DNA of 64,000 bases from Candidatus Bathyarchaeota archaeon (GCA_025057795.1 JANXEP010000039.1:62001-126000), one strand, 5' to 3'; numbered from the stretch's first letter, positions 43,299 to 51,977 are shown. Numbers and translations are program-made. Notes: a model not told the origin generated them from the letters alone.

Positions 43299-44138
43299 GT
43301 GGCGAATGAAATAATCTTTAAAGAAGAGTTGGCTCCAGAGGTTAAGCTCATAAAAGTGCAGGCGCCTCTGATTGCGAGAAAAGCGAAATCAGGGCAGTTC
43401 GTGATTTTGAGGGCAAGCGAGGATGGCGAAAGGATCCCCTTAACCCTAATAGACTGGGATCCTAAAGAGGGCACAATAACCCTAGTGTTCAAGGAGGTTG
43501 GGGGTTCAACAAAGGAACTTGGAAAGTTGGAAGTTGGGGGCGCTATCCGCGATTTGGTGGGGCCGCTTGGAAAACCAAGCGAAATCAACTTCCACAGCAA
43601 AGTGTGTGTAATCGGTAGAGGAGTTGCTATCGCAGCAGCCTACGAGAGAGCTAAAAAAATGAAGGAGGCAGGCAACAACGTGACAGCCATAATTAGTGCC
43701 CGAACAGCCAAACAGTTAATCTTCAAGGACCAGCTTAAAGGTGTATGCGACAAACTCTACATAGTTACAGATGACGGCTCAGAAGGTATGAAAGGGTATG
43801 CCAACGATCTTCTTAGAAGCCTGTTAGATTCTGGGGAACGGTTTGATTTGGTTTACGCTGTTGGGGCGGCGACTTTAATGAGGTCAATTTCAGAAACAAC
43901 CAAACTATACAAGATTAAAACAATCGTTAGCCTCAACTCCTTGATGGTGGATGGTACAGGGATGTGTGGGTGTTGCCGCGTAACTGTTGGCGGTAAACCC
44001 ATGTTCGCATGTGTTGACGGCCCAGACTTTGACGCTCATCTCGTGGACTTTGAGGAGTTCAGAGCCAGAATTCACATGTATGACGAGGAAGAGAAAGTCG
44101 CCCTAAAAATATTGGGTGAATGTGGATGCAGAAGCTAG
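43299..44138 (+). CDS. Nfn/SudB-type ferredoxin-NADP reductase alpha subunit
   Basis: The 279-residue protein is of the PyrK/SudB/NfnA group: an FAD-binding barrel (GQFVILRA, RIPLTLIDWD), a nucleotide-binding Rossmann domain, and a C-terminal 2Fe-2S site in DGTGMCGCCRVTVGG...MFACVDGP. With the next gene it should form a two-subunit flavoprotein that moves electrons between ferredoxin and NAD(P)H, or feeds glutamate synthase. It overlaps the next gene's start by 13 bases. Confidence 0.88.
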   Translation: MANEIIFKEELAPEVKLIKVQAPLIARKAKSGQFVILRASEDGERIPLTLIDWDPKEGTITLVFKEVGGSTKELGKLEVGGAIRDLVGPLGKPSEINFHSKVCVIGRGVAIAAAYERAKKMKEAGNNVTAIISARTAKQLIFKDQLKGVCDKLYIVTDDGSEGMKGYANDLLRSLLDSGERFDLVYAVGAATLMRSISETTKLYKIKTIVSLNSLMVDGTGMCGCCRVTVGGKPMFACVDGPDFDAHLVDFEEFRARIHMYDEEEKVALKILGECGCRS

Positions 44139-45511
44139 AATTTAGATTAAAACAAGTTAGGATGCCAGAGTTATCAGTTGAAGAGCGTTTGAAAACTTTT
44201 GATGAGGTGGCTTTAGGATACTCTGAAGAGCAGGCTTTAGCCGAAGCTGCAAGATGCCTCCAATGCACGCGCCCCCTATGCATGGAAATGTGTCCGCTAC
44301 GCGTTGACATACCTGAATTTATAAAACTCGTCAGGTTAGGCAATTATGTGGAAGCAGCTGAAAAAATCCGGCAGAAGAACTGTATGCCATCAGTCTGCGG
44401 AAGAGTATGCCCGCAAGAAGCATTATGTGCTATGGGATGCAAAAACACCATAGGCGACCCAATAAACATAGGAGCCCTCGAAAGGTTCGTTGCCGATTGG
44501 GAATTAGAAACTGGAGCAGCCGTTCCCGAAATAGCGCCTTCAACTGGAAAAAGCGTGGCTGTTGTGGGCAGCGGGCCAGCAGGTTTAAGCGTGGCAACCG
44601 AATTGGCGAAAAGGGGACACCACGTAGTCGTTTTTGAGGCACTACATGAACCGGGCGGCGTCTTAATCTACGGCATACCAGAGTTTCGCCTCCCCAAAAA
44701 GGTTGTCAAACGAGAAATTGATTATGTTAAAAAGCTTGGAGTTGAAATAAAAACGAACATCATCGTGGGCAAAACACTCACAATAGACGACCTATTCAAA
44801 GAAGGCTTCAACGCCGTTTTCCTAGGCACCGGAGCAGGCTTACCTAAGCTTTTAGGCATTCCAGGAGAGAACCTATGCGGCGTCTACTCCCTAAACGAGT
44901 TCCTACTAAGGATAAACCTCATGAAGGCAAGCCTATTCCCATACAAGAGTAAAACTCCAATAAAAGTTCGAGGCAAAGTTGCAATACTAGGCGCAAGGGG
45001 GATGGATGCCGCAAGGTCCGCTCTAAGGCTAGGCGCAGAAGAAGCTTGCATATTCTACCAGAGAAAAGTTGTGGGAAGAATTGACGACATAAGGCGAGGA
45101 TTGGAGGAAGGCGTAAAACTGCAACCATCAACGAAGCCTGTTAGGCTTTTAGGCGACGAGAAACGATGGGTAAAACTCGTCGAACTCGTAAAGTTAAAGC
45201 CGGGACAACCAGACAGGACAGGTAAACCAAAGCTAATTCCAGAGCCAGGCTCAGAATTCCTCTACAGCGCCGAAACGGTCATCGTTGCAACGGAACACAT
45301 ACCAAACACAATCGCAGCAGCAAGCACCACACGAAACATTAAAATTGAAGAAAAAACCAAAACAATAACCGTCAACCAGGAAACCCTAGAAGCAGCAAAC
45401 GGAATTTTCGCAGGAGGCGACGTGGTAAGCGGAGCGGCATCAGTCATAAAAGCCATAGAAGCCGGAAAACGGGCAGCCCAATCGATAAACACATACATTT
45501 CAAAACACTAA
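44126..45511 (+). CDS. GltD/NfnB-type flavoprotein with altered second nucleotide site
   Basis: The protein (about 461 residues) has an N-terminal two-cluster FeS domain (CLQCTRPLCMEMCP, CGRVCPQEALC), a FAD site (VVGSGPAGLSVA) and the final FAD motif GIFAGGDVVSGA. The second Rossmann motif, normally GGGNxAMDAAR, reads GARGMDAAR here, two residues shorter, and the Arg-rich REExPAR segment is replaced. ATG 44126 has GGGTGA six bases upstream; ATG 44120 is too close to it. Likely partner of the preceding subunit and possibly electron donor to the three-piece glutamate synthase. Confidence 0.85.
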   Translation: MQKLEFRLKQVRMPELSVEERLKTFDEVALGYSEEQALAEAARCLQCTRPLCMEMCPLRVDIPEFIKLVRLGNYVEAAEKIRQKNCMPSVCGRVCPQEALCAMGCKNTIGDPINIGALERFVADWELETGAAVPEIAPSTGKSVAVVGSGPAGLSVATELAKRGHHVVVFEALHEPGGVLIYGIPEFRLPKKVVKREIDYVKKLGVEIKTNIIVGKTLTIDDLFKEGFNAVFLGTGAGLPKLLGIPGENLCGVYSLNEFLLRINLMKASLFPYKSKTPIKVRGKVAILGARGMDAARSALRLGAEEACIFYQRKVVGRIDDIRRGLEEGVKLQPSTKPVRLLGDEKRWVKLVELVKLKPGQPDRTGKPKLIPEPGSEFLYSAETVIVATEHIPNTIAAASTTRNIKIEEKTKTITVNQETLEAANGIFAGGDVVSGAASVIKAIEAGKRAAQSINTYISKH

Positions 45512-45543
45512 AACGGACAAGCTTCACCTTTATTTTGTAAAAC

Positions 45544-46524
45544 TTATATTCTTTTCATTTCTTCAATGGGAACTAAACAGTAAGAAGCGAAAGTTTCAAT
45601 TTTCGCTCCCCCCTCCAAAAGAGCTGCTGCTAGGGCAATGCCTCCAACCATACATAACCCAAACCTGTCCATGGACACTGGCACACCGAGCACAGGCTCG
45701 TTGGGAACACCCAAAACTAAAACACCTCCCCATCCTCTGTCCTTCAGTGTGGAAACAATTTTATGTGTTCTTTCCCTAGCTTCAGCCACAATCTCTCTCA
45801 TGCCCACAGGCAAAACCCCAGATCCGGTTTTAACAATCTTCAGAACAGAAGTCTGATTGCTTCTAACGAAAAGCTCAAGCGGAGAAACCGTTGTCCCCTC
45901 ATAAGAAATCATGTCAACAAAACGTAAAGGTTTACCGTTCACCATTTGAACCAAACCGCCATACTTAAAATATAATGGAATCCCTGAACGGATGAGCACT
46001 CCGTCCACGGTTAAATCGCAAATTGTGAGAAGACCAATATTCCCCTTAGGAACGACAATGTTTTGATATTCCTCATCCTCATCCAGAACCTTAATGTAAG
46101 GAGCCAAAAGCAAATTCGAAGCTTGTAAATCCCTAACTATCTCAAACATTTTATCATAAAAAGACTTATCCACAATAGAAACATTCGCAACAACCATCCC
46201 TGAACCAGCGATATAGTCATATGTAACCGAACAAGCCATAGACAAGAAACGAGTAATAACAAAACCAACCCTCTGCGAAACCAAAGCTCTGCTAAGCTCC
46301 TCCAAACCCTGAGTAGTTATAGTTCTTCCACTTCGCTCATGCCCGGCAACCAAACCCTTTAACTCCAACAATTGAAGATGATACCTCACAGTCCTCTCAC
46401 TCAAAAAGAAACCCCTCTTCTCCAACTCTCGCTGAAGCAGTCTAGACCCAACAGGCTCAGTGGACCCACTCAAAACCCTCAATATCTCGATTTCCAGCCT
46501 AGAAACCCCAGCGGACTCAGCCAT
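45544..46524 (-). CDS. nrpR: NrpR-type nitrogen regulator, single effector domain
   Basis: The 326-residue protein has an N-terminal winged helix (residues about 8-70: EIEILRVLSG, SERTVRYHLQLLE) and one NrpR/DUF128 domain (PKGNIGLLTICDLTVDGVL, GLCMVGGIALAAAL). In methanogens NrpR represses glnA, amt and nif genes and releases DNA when 2-oxoglutarate rises; the Methanococcus protein has two effector domains, this one has one. It converges with the Nfn operon at the end of the nitrogen region. No GGAA-N6-TTCC operator was noticed nearby. Confidence 0.88.
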   Translation of the reverse strand: MAESAGVSRLEIEILRVLSGSTEPVGSRLLQRELEKRGFFLSERTVRYHLQLLELKGLVAGHERSGRTITTQGLEELSRALVSQRVGFVITRFLSMACSVTYDYIAGSGMVVANVSIVDKSFYDKMFEIVRDLQASNLLLAPYIKVLDEDEEYQNIVVPKGNIGLLTICDLTVDGVLIRSGIPLYFKYGGLVQMVNGKPLRFVDMISYEGTTVSPLELFVRSNQTSVLKIVKTGSGVLPVGMREIVAEARERTHKIVSTLKDRGWGGVLVLGVPNEPVLGVPVSMDRFGLCMVGGIALAAALLEGGAKIETFASYCLVPIEEMKRI

Positions 46525-46611
46525 ACGCCATCACAATGTGAATGCTCCTAATAACTTATAAAACTTTCAATTCTCAACTCTTTAACTCCAGCCCTTCAAA
46601 AATATGAGACA

Positions 46612-46640
46612 GGTGCCCTAAAAATGAAAAGAAGGGCACC
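46612..46640. repeat. Hairpin next to the tRNA fragment
   Basis: GGTGCCC and GGGCACC are perfect 7-bp arms around a 15-base A-rich loop, ten bases before the tRNA fragment. Without a T-run it is not a clear terminator; it might be left from an integrated element's end. Confidence 0.4.
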
Positions 46641-46649
46641 AGAACCAGA

Positions 46650-46674
46650 GGTTCAAATCCCGGCAGCCGTATCA
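46650..46674 (+). repeat. Putative attR: diverged copy of the tRNA-Gly 3' end
   Basis: Twenty-two of 25 bases match the last 25 bases of tRNA-Gly (28587-28611), same orientation, with the first 15 identical. No tRNA 5' half precedes it, so it cannot make a tRNA. The three changes (G to A, C to T, C to T) are all transitions, as expected for decay of an unselected copy. Confidence 0.5.
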
Positions 46675-46904
46675 TCCCGCATAAACCTAAGCATTTTACT
46701 TTTCTCTTTCATAAAGCAACCCAGCCCATTTTCGAGTTATATTCAAAACTTTTGGTGTCACCATTCCATAGCTGTTCTTATGTTTCTTTGATACTTTTAG
46801 AGTAAAATCATATTTCCATTTCTGCGCCAAAGAGAAAGAAGGAAGAAAATTGGATATTTGGTCGTAGAAGGGCAAAAGTTAATCTTTTTCAAGCGCTAAT
46901 GGGT

Positions 46905-46961
46905 TTACTTTTTCTCTTCCTTTTTCTCCTCTTTCTTCTCTTCTTTCTTCTTCTTTGGCAT
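46905..46961 (-). CDS. 18-residue Lys/Glu micro-protein (tentative)
   Basis: Minus-strand ATG 46961 opens MPKKKKEEKKEEKKEEKK and a TAA stop. GGTGATG lies just upstream, a strong ribosome-binding site at the right distance. Lys-Lys-Glu-Glu repeats would form a highly charged helix. Low sequence complexity makes a chance ORF possible, but the site and the clean start and stop argue for translation. Confidence 0.4.
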   Translation of the reverse strand: MPKKKKEEKKEEKKEEKK

Positions 46962-47070
46962 GACCATCACCAAAATTCGGTTTGAAAAATCGGTTATTTA
47001 AAAATTTTTCGCTTCCCATAGTTGTTAAAAACTTACGCAGGGGATAAGTCTAACGTGTCATGGGTTGTGT

Positions 47071-47961
47071 TTAGAAGGACGGCATTACCTCATTCGCAAA
47101 CTTTCGAATCAACTTAACGTATTTTCCGTCTGATGGAGGAAAAGTCCACGGAACTTCAACCACATAGTATTGGCATCCAGCCTGTACAAACTTTTCAATC
47201 ATGCCTATATCGTCAGTTATATTTTCAGTCATCCAGCCCAGGATGGCGAATGTGAACTTATCGACTTCTCGCCCATGCTTCCTCAAGTATTCCTTGATTG
47301 CCCTCACTCCGGCCGAGTATTTTTCGGGGGTAGGTGTCCCGATTTCCACCCTCGGAGGGAACCATGCATCGAAATACTTGGCGGTTATTTTCATCATGCG
47401 GGGACCTAAACCACCTGACCATAAGCGGGGTCTGGGCTTTTGTTTAGGCTTTGGCATAAGAACCGCGTCTTTTACCCTGTAAAACTTGCCGTTAAAAGTC
47501 ACCTTGTCCTCAGTCCAAAGCTTAATTATGATTTGTAACCCTTCTAAGAATCTGTCAACCCTCTCTTTAGGCGTGCCGAAACTTCCCTGAGGAGAATAGT
47601 TGATGAACTCGTCTGGAATGGTTCCAGCACCTAGCCCAGCTATAACTCGGCCTTCAGATAGAATGTCAACAGTGGCTATTATTTTGGCTAGCTGGCTTGG
47701 CAGATACCTCGGCATGGGGCTCACGCAGGTTCCAATGTCCATGTTCTTTGTAATAGCCGCCACGTAAGAGAGTGTTGACCAAACATCCACGAGCTCGTTG
47801 GACGGAAACGGGGGCACCAGCAAATTGTAATGGTCTGGGATAAAAATGCCGGCATAGCCGCAGCTTTCAGCCTCTATAACCCAGTTTTTAAACTCTTCAA
47901 CACTCTTCCACCAAGGATGCGGTGTGGGCGATACACCAAATTTCATTACAAGTCCTCCCAC
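47071..47961 (-). CDS. Luciferase-like monooxygenase family protein (probably F420- or FMN-dependent)
   Basis: The 296-residue TIM-barrel protein has the family opening FGVSPTPHPWWKS, the phrase IFIPDHYN, and the conserved GLGAGTIPDEF and VDRFLEGLQI segments. Archaeal members commonly use coenzyme F420 as hydride carrier; the substrate cannot be read. Start could be Met6 (MKFGVSP). It is followed upstream by the double-cupin gene 26 bases away on the same strand. Confidence 0.85.
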   Translation of the reverse strand: MGGLVMKFGVSPTPHPWWKSVEEFKNWVIEAESCGYAGIFIPDHYNLLVPPFPSNELVDVWSTLSYVAAITKNMDIGTCVSPMPRYLPSQLAKIIATVDILSEGRVIAGLGAGTIPDEFINYSPQGSFGTPKERVDRFLEGLQIIIKLWTEDKVTFNGKFYRVKDAVLMPKPKQKPRPRLWSGGLGPRMMKITAKYFDAWFPPRVEIGTPTPEKYSAGVRAIKEYLRKHGREVDKFTFAILGWMTENITDDIGMIEKFVQAGCQYYVVEVPWTFPPSDGKYVKLIRKFANEVMPSF

Positions 47962-47986
47962 AAAACTTTCCCATGCTCGGCTATTT

Positions 47987-48973
47987 TCATGTTAACCATC
48001 TTGTTTCATACCGGGCGCCAAGGTACAAGTGAAAATGCGCGTAGGGGTTGTCTACCCACCTTGTTATTATCGGACAATGCACAACATTTTTGGGAGCTAT
48101 GACAGCCGTAGGCTTGCTAATCACGTGTCTTTCATCTTCATCGCCTAATCCTATCTCTAGCTCAGCTCCGAGGTAGTTTATGTTCTGGGGATCCAAACCC
48201 AAAAAGAAAAGCGCCTCATCAACAGGATGCACGTGCGCCCCACCCCTTCCCATACCATGCCATATGCCAGGGTTACTGTAAAAACCCCAAGAAATGTTGA
48301 GTTCAACCCCTTCAAGGTCTTTACCATAAAACCATGCAATCTGGTCAGCGTTTCCCGGGCTTGTGACCCTAAGCCTAGCCATGTCAGGTCGAGCAGGCCT
48401 AGCAAACCGTTTGCTGAAAAGAAGCCATGCGCTTCTGAACTTTTTAACTAGGTGGGCATACTTTAATCCCGTTGTCTTAGCTTTTTTAGGTACAGATTCA
48501 GCCTTGTAGTCTGAATTTAGGCCTACAATGTAATGGGCAATGGGCTTATCAAGCCTCCTCACCGTTACCGGTCCGTGAGGTGTGCCTTTGGGAATCACCA
48601 CCACAGACGGCTCGTAAAAGACTTGTTCTTCGCTTTCTTCGCCTATTTCAATAGATATTTCTGCGCCTAGATCAAGTATATCGCCAGAAGCATCACATGG
48701 TGCAAAAACCAAAACTTCGTCGTATGGATGCACCAAGGCTTCGCCGTTTCTGGTTGGGTGAAATACTGTTCCTGAGGTTTTAAGAAAGCCGTAGGAAAAG
48801 TGAGCGTTTAAACCTCCGGAATCTTGCGAATCCAGCCAAAAACGTGGCTCATCATAAACTCCTTCTGGTCCAGAACGAACAGACAAGGGCTTAATCAAAT
48901 GTCCATATTTCTTGGCCATTTTAAACCTCTCCCTCCCTAATTTGTGGATATCGTATATTATTTTTGCGTGCAA
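47987..48973 (-). CDS. Double-cupin-like protein, uncharacterised
   Basis: The 328-residue protein has two similar halves, each ending in a jelly-roll-like unit: HPYDEVLVF...LGAEISIEIG...VVVIPKGTPHGP and HPVDEALFF...LGAELEIGLG...AVIAPKNVVHCP. The conserved His in each PHGP/VHCP turn and the HPxDE motif could bind a metal. I know no named family member with a function. It is in a likely operon with the luciferase-like gene. Confidence 0.65.
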   Translation of the reverse strand: MHAKIIYDIHKLGRERFKMAKKYGHLIKPLSVRSGPEGVYDEPRFWLDSQDSGGLNAHFSYGFLKTSGTVFHPTRNGEALVHPYDEVLVFAPCDASGDILDLGAEISIEIGEESEEQVFYEPSVVVIPKGTPHGPVTVRRLDKPIAHYIVGLNSDYKAESVPKKAKTTGLKYAHLVKKFRSAWLLFSKRFARPARPDMARLRVTSPGNADQIAWFYGKDLEGVELNISWGFYSNPGIWHGMGRGGAHVHPVDEALFFLGLDPQNINYLGAELEIGLGDEDERHVISKPTAVIAPKNVVHCPIITRWVDNPYAHFHLYLGARYETRWLT

Positions 48974-49045
48974 ACACTTCCAGAAAAACGTTAGAGAAAC
49001 TTTTCATAACATGTAAGTTACTATGCTTAAAGCTAACAACCTCGC

Positions 49046-50344
49046 TTACATCTGGTATAGTCCACACTTTTTAACAGCGTCTATTGCTGCTTTAAGGTTC
49101 TCAGGCTTAGTTTCGCTTGGTATAGAGACACCAGTTCCACTAAATATAAAACCTCCAGGGTCTTTTACATCGTTAAGAAGCTTACAAGTTTCTTCGTAAA
49201 CCTTGCTTGGAGGCCCGGAGATGAATAGCGACGCAGGTATTCCGCCCATTATTGCCACGTGATCGCCTATGATATCTCTAGCTTTTCTCAAATCGGCTCT
49301 TTCAAAGTAGGCTATGACTTTTCCTTTTGGAAAATCCAATATGTACTCAAGGAAAGGAGTGAAGTCGCCCTCGAAAAATAGGCTGGTAATAGCGCCAGCC
49401 TTTGCGATTTCGTTAACGATCTCTTTCATGGGTTCCCAGAAAAACTTTTCAAAAAACCTTGGGGATAGCATCTCATTAAGATGTAAAGGGATGCTAGCCA
49501 TTATGATTGGGGAGTCGAAGGTTGCCTTAATTTGCGGGTCGGTTTTCTCCCATAACTCCTTGCCCACTCTTATTCTCCTCTTCACCATGCTAAGCAAAAC
49601 TTCAACAGCCGCCAAAACCTTGTCTGGGATCTTGAATAGATCCACTAGAGTATGCGTGTGCCCTCTCAACACATCGGCTATATAGTCAAGGGGATGAGTA
49701 ACAAAAGCTGGAAAGCTTGGAAACTGGGGGTAACCGAGATTTCGGAGCTCTGTGCGAAGCCTCATCGAAAAATCCATTATTTTTGGAAGCTCTAAACCCA
49801 GCCTCACCATTGCCGCGTAGCTTTTCGGGCTTGCGGGCTTTTCAAGGTTTCTGAAAGCTCTAGGGACAACTTTCTCGCTCATGAATTTAACGGGATCCCT
49901 TATAAGCTCATCATACTCTTCCGCTTCCATATACGGCATGCCTTCATACGCTATTTGCGATGGAGCGTTAACGTTAAGTTCTCTGCCAGCCCATTTTGTG
50001 TACTTGTCGCCTAAGATGTCGTGAACCGTGCCGAATCCCAAAAACATCTGAGACCCTATATCATCATCCTCGGAAAATATTCGCGGAAAAGGTATAAACA
50101 CGCCTCCGAAACCAGCTCGGAACACATCAAAATCGAAGTCCCTGGCCACCTTCAGGACTGCCTTAAGGTTTTTATCGTAATCATAATCGTATTCATGGCA
50201 GGTTATACCTGCATATTTGGCTGCAAAATAGCTTGCAGTTCCGGAGAAAGGGACACGGTCGGGCTTTTTGCATAAAATGGCGTTTTCCATTCTTCTAGCT
50301 TTCTCTTTTCGTAATTCTTCAACGTTTTGAGTTGAGGAAAACAT
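49046..50344 (-). CDS. Uroporphyrinogen decarboxylase family protein (methyltransferase-like)
   Basis: The 432-residue protein resembles the URO-D superfamily, which includes MtaA/CmuA-type cobalamin or coenzyme M methyltransferases: KPDRVPFSG near the start, a TIM-barrel, and GGIPASLFISGPPSKV in the C-terminal part. With no porphyrin genes nearby, a methyltransferase or demethylation role is likelier than haem synthesis. It is not coupled to its neighbours. Confidence 0.7.
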   Translation of the reverse strand: MFSSTQNVEELRKEKARRMENAILCKKPDRVPFSGTASYFAAKYAGITCHEYDYDYDKNLKAVLKVARDFDFDVFRAGFGGVFIPFPRIFSEDDDIGSQMFLGFGTVHDILGDKYTKWAGRELNVNAPSQIAYEGMPYMEAEEYDELIRDPVKFMSEKVVPRAFRNLEKPASPKSYAAMVRLGLELPKIMDFSMRLRTELRNLGYPQFPSFPAFVTHPLDYIADVLRGHTHTLVDLFKIPDKVLAAVEVLLSMVKRRIRVGKELWEKTDPQIKATFDSPIIMASIPLHLNEMLSPRFFEKFFWEPMKEIVNEIAKAGAITSLFFEGDFTPFLEYILDFPKGKVIAYFERADLRKARDIIGDHVAIMGGIPASLFISGPPSKVYEETCKLLNDVKDPGGFIFSGTGVSIPSETKPENLKAAIDAVKKCGLYQM

Positions 50345-50406
50345 GAAACCCCCTTAAACGATAATGTTTTAAAATTTAAAAGCCTTACGTGATAATGGAG
50401 ATATGT

Positions 50407-51156
50407 TTAACTCCTACTGTAGATGAAAAGGATCTTTTGAAGCTTTTCTCCTGCTTCGCAGAGGTTTTTTGCTCTATCATCCGGGTTTTGCATACTTTTA
50501 AGAAGAGCTTCAGGCGGATAGAACCTGGATGAGACATGAATTGTTTTTACGCCTAGCTGTTTTGCCCCTTTAATGTCTTCGTCTGGGCTGTCGCCTATGT
50601 ATATTGCCTCTTCAGCCCTAACTTGCAGCTTTTTTAGGGCTTCTTCAAAAATTTTCGGGTGGGGTTTACGCCAACCTATGTCCGCTGAAATTAGAACAGC
50701 ATTGAAGAAGTGGGTTATGCCCATCTTTCTAAGCGCCGCGTATATTAGCGGTGCGTAAGTGAAGTTGGAAATTAGGCCTAACTTGTAGTTCTCGGTGGAA
50801 AGCTTTCTCAAAAGTTTTTTGGCGCATTTCCTCATTTTAAGAGAGTTCAGATAGTCCTCAAAAAACAGGTTCACCGCAACCTTTATTCTGGAGTCTTCAG
50901 GGACTGTTTCAAAACCTAGGCTGTTAAGCGCTTCTGAAATCCAAATAGCATTAGTAACCTCGACAAGTTTTTGATAACGGATAACCCGGTATTTTTCGTG
51001 GGCTTGGGTGTATGCCTCTAAAAACTTTTCATGCCCAACCTTGAACCCAGCCTCGCACAGGGCCCTATACAGCTTCATCTTTGAAATTTCTAAGTCATAG
51101 CCTTTAACATCCACCAAAGTTCCGATGAAATCAAATATTACAGCCCGGATAGGCAA
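50407..51156 (-). CDS. HAD-superfamily hydrolase with altered motif I
   Basis: The 249-residue protein has HAD motif I as DFIGTL (residues about 9-14), motif II SNFTYAP near 135 and motif IV IGDSPDEDIKGA. The usual second Asp of DxDGT is Ile here, so the general acid/base of phosphatases is missing; haloacid dehalogenases also lack it. Substrate unknown. Confidence 0.75.
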   Translation of the reverse strand: MPIRAVIFDFIGTLVDVKGYDLEISKMKLYRALCEAGFKVGHEKFLEAYTQAHEKYRVIRYQKLVEVTNAIWISEALNSLGFETVPEDSRIKVAVNLFFEDYLNSLKMRKCAKKLLRKLSTENYKLGLISNFTYAPLIYAALRKMGITHFFNAVLISADIGWRKPHPKIFEEALKKLQVRAEEAIYIGDSPDEDIKGAKQLGVKTIHVSSRFYPPEALLKSMQNPDDRAKNLCEAGEKLQKILFIYSRS

Positions 51157-51238
51157 GTAGTGTTTCCCCGCGTTACCGCCATTTTATTCTTTTGCACAGG
51201 CCTTCTCATATAATAATGTTTAGGCGTAAAGATTCACG

Positions 51239-51976
51239 TCACTGTTTTAGGAAGTTTTTGCTTGAAACTATCTTGTCAAGTTTTTTTGCAAAATCCGTAT
51301 TCAAAAGCATATCTACATGTCCCAAGGCATCTTCAATTGTTGAGTCGAAGGGTAATTCGCCGAGAAAGTCGAAACCCATGGCGGCTACTTGCTGTTTTAC
51401 ATATTGGCTTTCTTTCATTTTCATATTCTCTAAAACGCCTATCACTGGGACTTTTAAATCCGTCAACAAACCAGCCAGCTTTTTAACGGTTTCAAAAGCT
51501 AGGGGGGAGGGGGAGGTTACTATGAGGAATTCTATTCCTTTAACAAGTCTTATTATGTCGAGGGTGGCGTCGCTTATTCCTGGAGGCATATCCACTATTA
51601 GGAAGTCAAGATTGTCCCATCTTACAACAGCGAAAAGCTCTGTGAGGGCGTTTGAAATGTCCACGCCCCTTAATGGCAAAGGCTTATCATGAGAGTACGC
51701 CACAATTGACACATACTTTAAACCGTGAACTTCAACCGGGATTACGCCCTTCTCCTCGCGCAGTTGAATTTTCCCAACGCCTAAAATGGCGTGGGTTGAT
51801 GGGCTTGTAAAGTCAACATCGAAAAGCCCAACTCTATAGTTTTTTCGAGCCAAAATCAGGGAGAGGGTTGACGCCACAAGGCTTTTGCCAACTCCGCCTT
51901 TACCGCCAGAAACCGCCAATATGCGCTTTACATGATTTAACCTTTCATTTATCATGCTGACCCGCGGATCCAGCAA
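51239..51976 (-). CDS. Mrp/MinD-type ATPase, probable HypB substitute
   Basis: The 245-residue P-loop ATPase has the deviant Walker A SGGKGGVGKS (about 23-32) and the MinD-type DVDFTSPS and DMPPGISDATL motifs. It sits one base downstream of hypA. In Thermococcales an ATPase of this class next to hypA (HypB-AT) replaces HypB in nickel delivery to hydrogenases. A general FeS-carrier (Mrp/ApbC) role is the alternative; the CxxC of that group is not present. Confidence 0.75.
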   Translation of the reverse strand: MLDPRVSMINERLNHVKRILAVSGGKGGVGKSLVASTLSLILARKNYRVGLFDVDFTSPSTHAILGVGKIQLREEKGVIPVEVHGLKYVSIVAYSHDKPLPLRGVDISNALTELFAVVRWDNLDFLIVDMPPGISDATLDIIRLVKGIEFLIVTSPSPLAFETVKKLAGLLTDLKVPVIGVLENMKMKESQYVKQQVAAMGFDFLGELPFDSTIEDALGHVDMLLNTDFAKKLDKIVSSKNFLKQ

Positions 51977-51977
51977 G

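Larger units (their letters stand above)
46525..47070. other. Gene-poor stretch with tRNA fragment and micro-ORF
   Basis: Five hundred and forty-six bases holding a 7-bp hairpin (46612-46640), a tRNA 3'-end fragment (46650-46674) and an 18-codon ORF with a strong ribosome-binding site (46905-46961). The rest shows nothing recognisable. Confidence 0.5.

Noticed and set aside
40752..46524. Classical NrpR operators (GGAA-N6-TTCC)
   Set aside because: None was noticed at the promoters read by eye; the palindromes seen have other sequences.
46600..46680. A second full tRNA gene
   Set aside because: Only the T-arm and 3' acceptor strand are present; no matching 5' acceptor, D-arm or anticodon arm precedes it.
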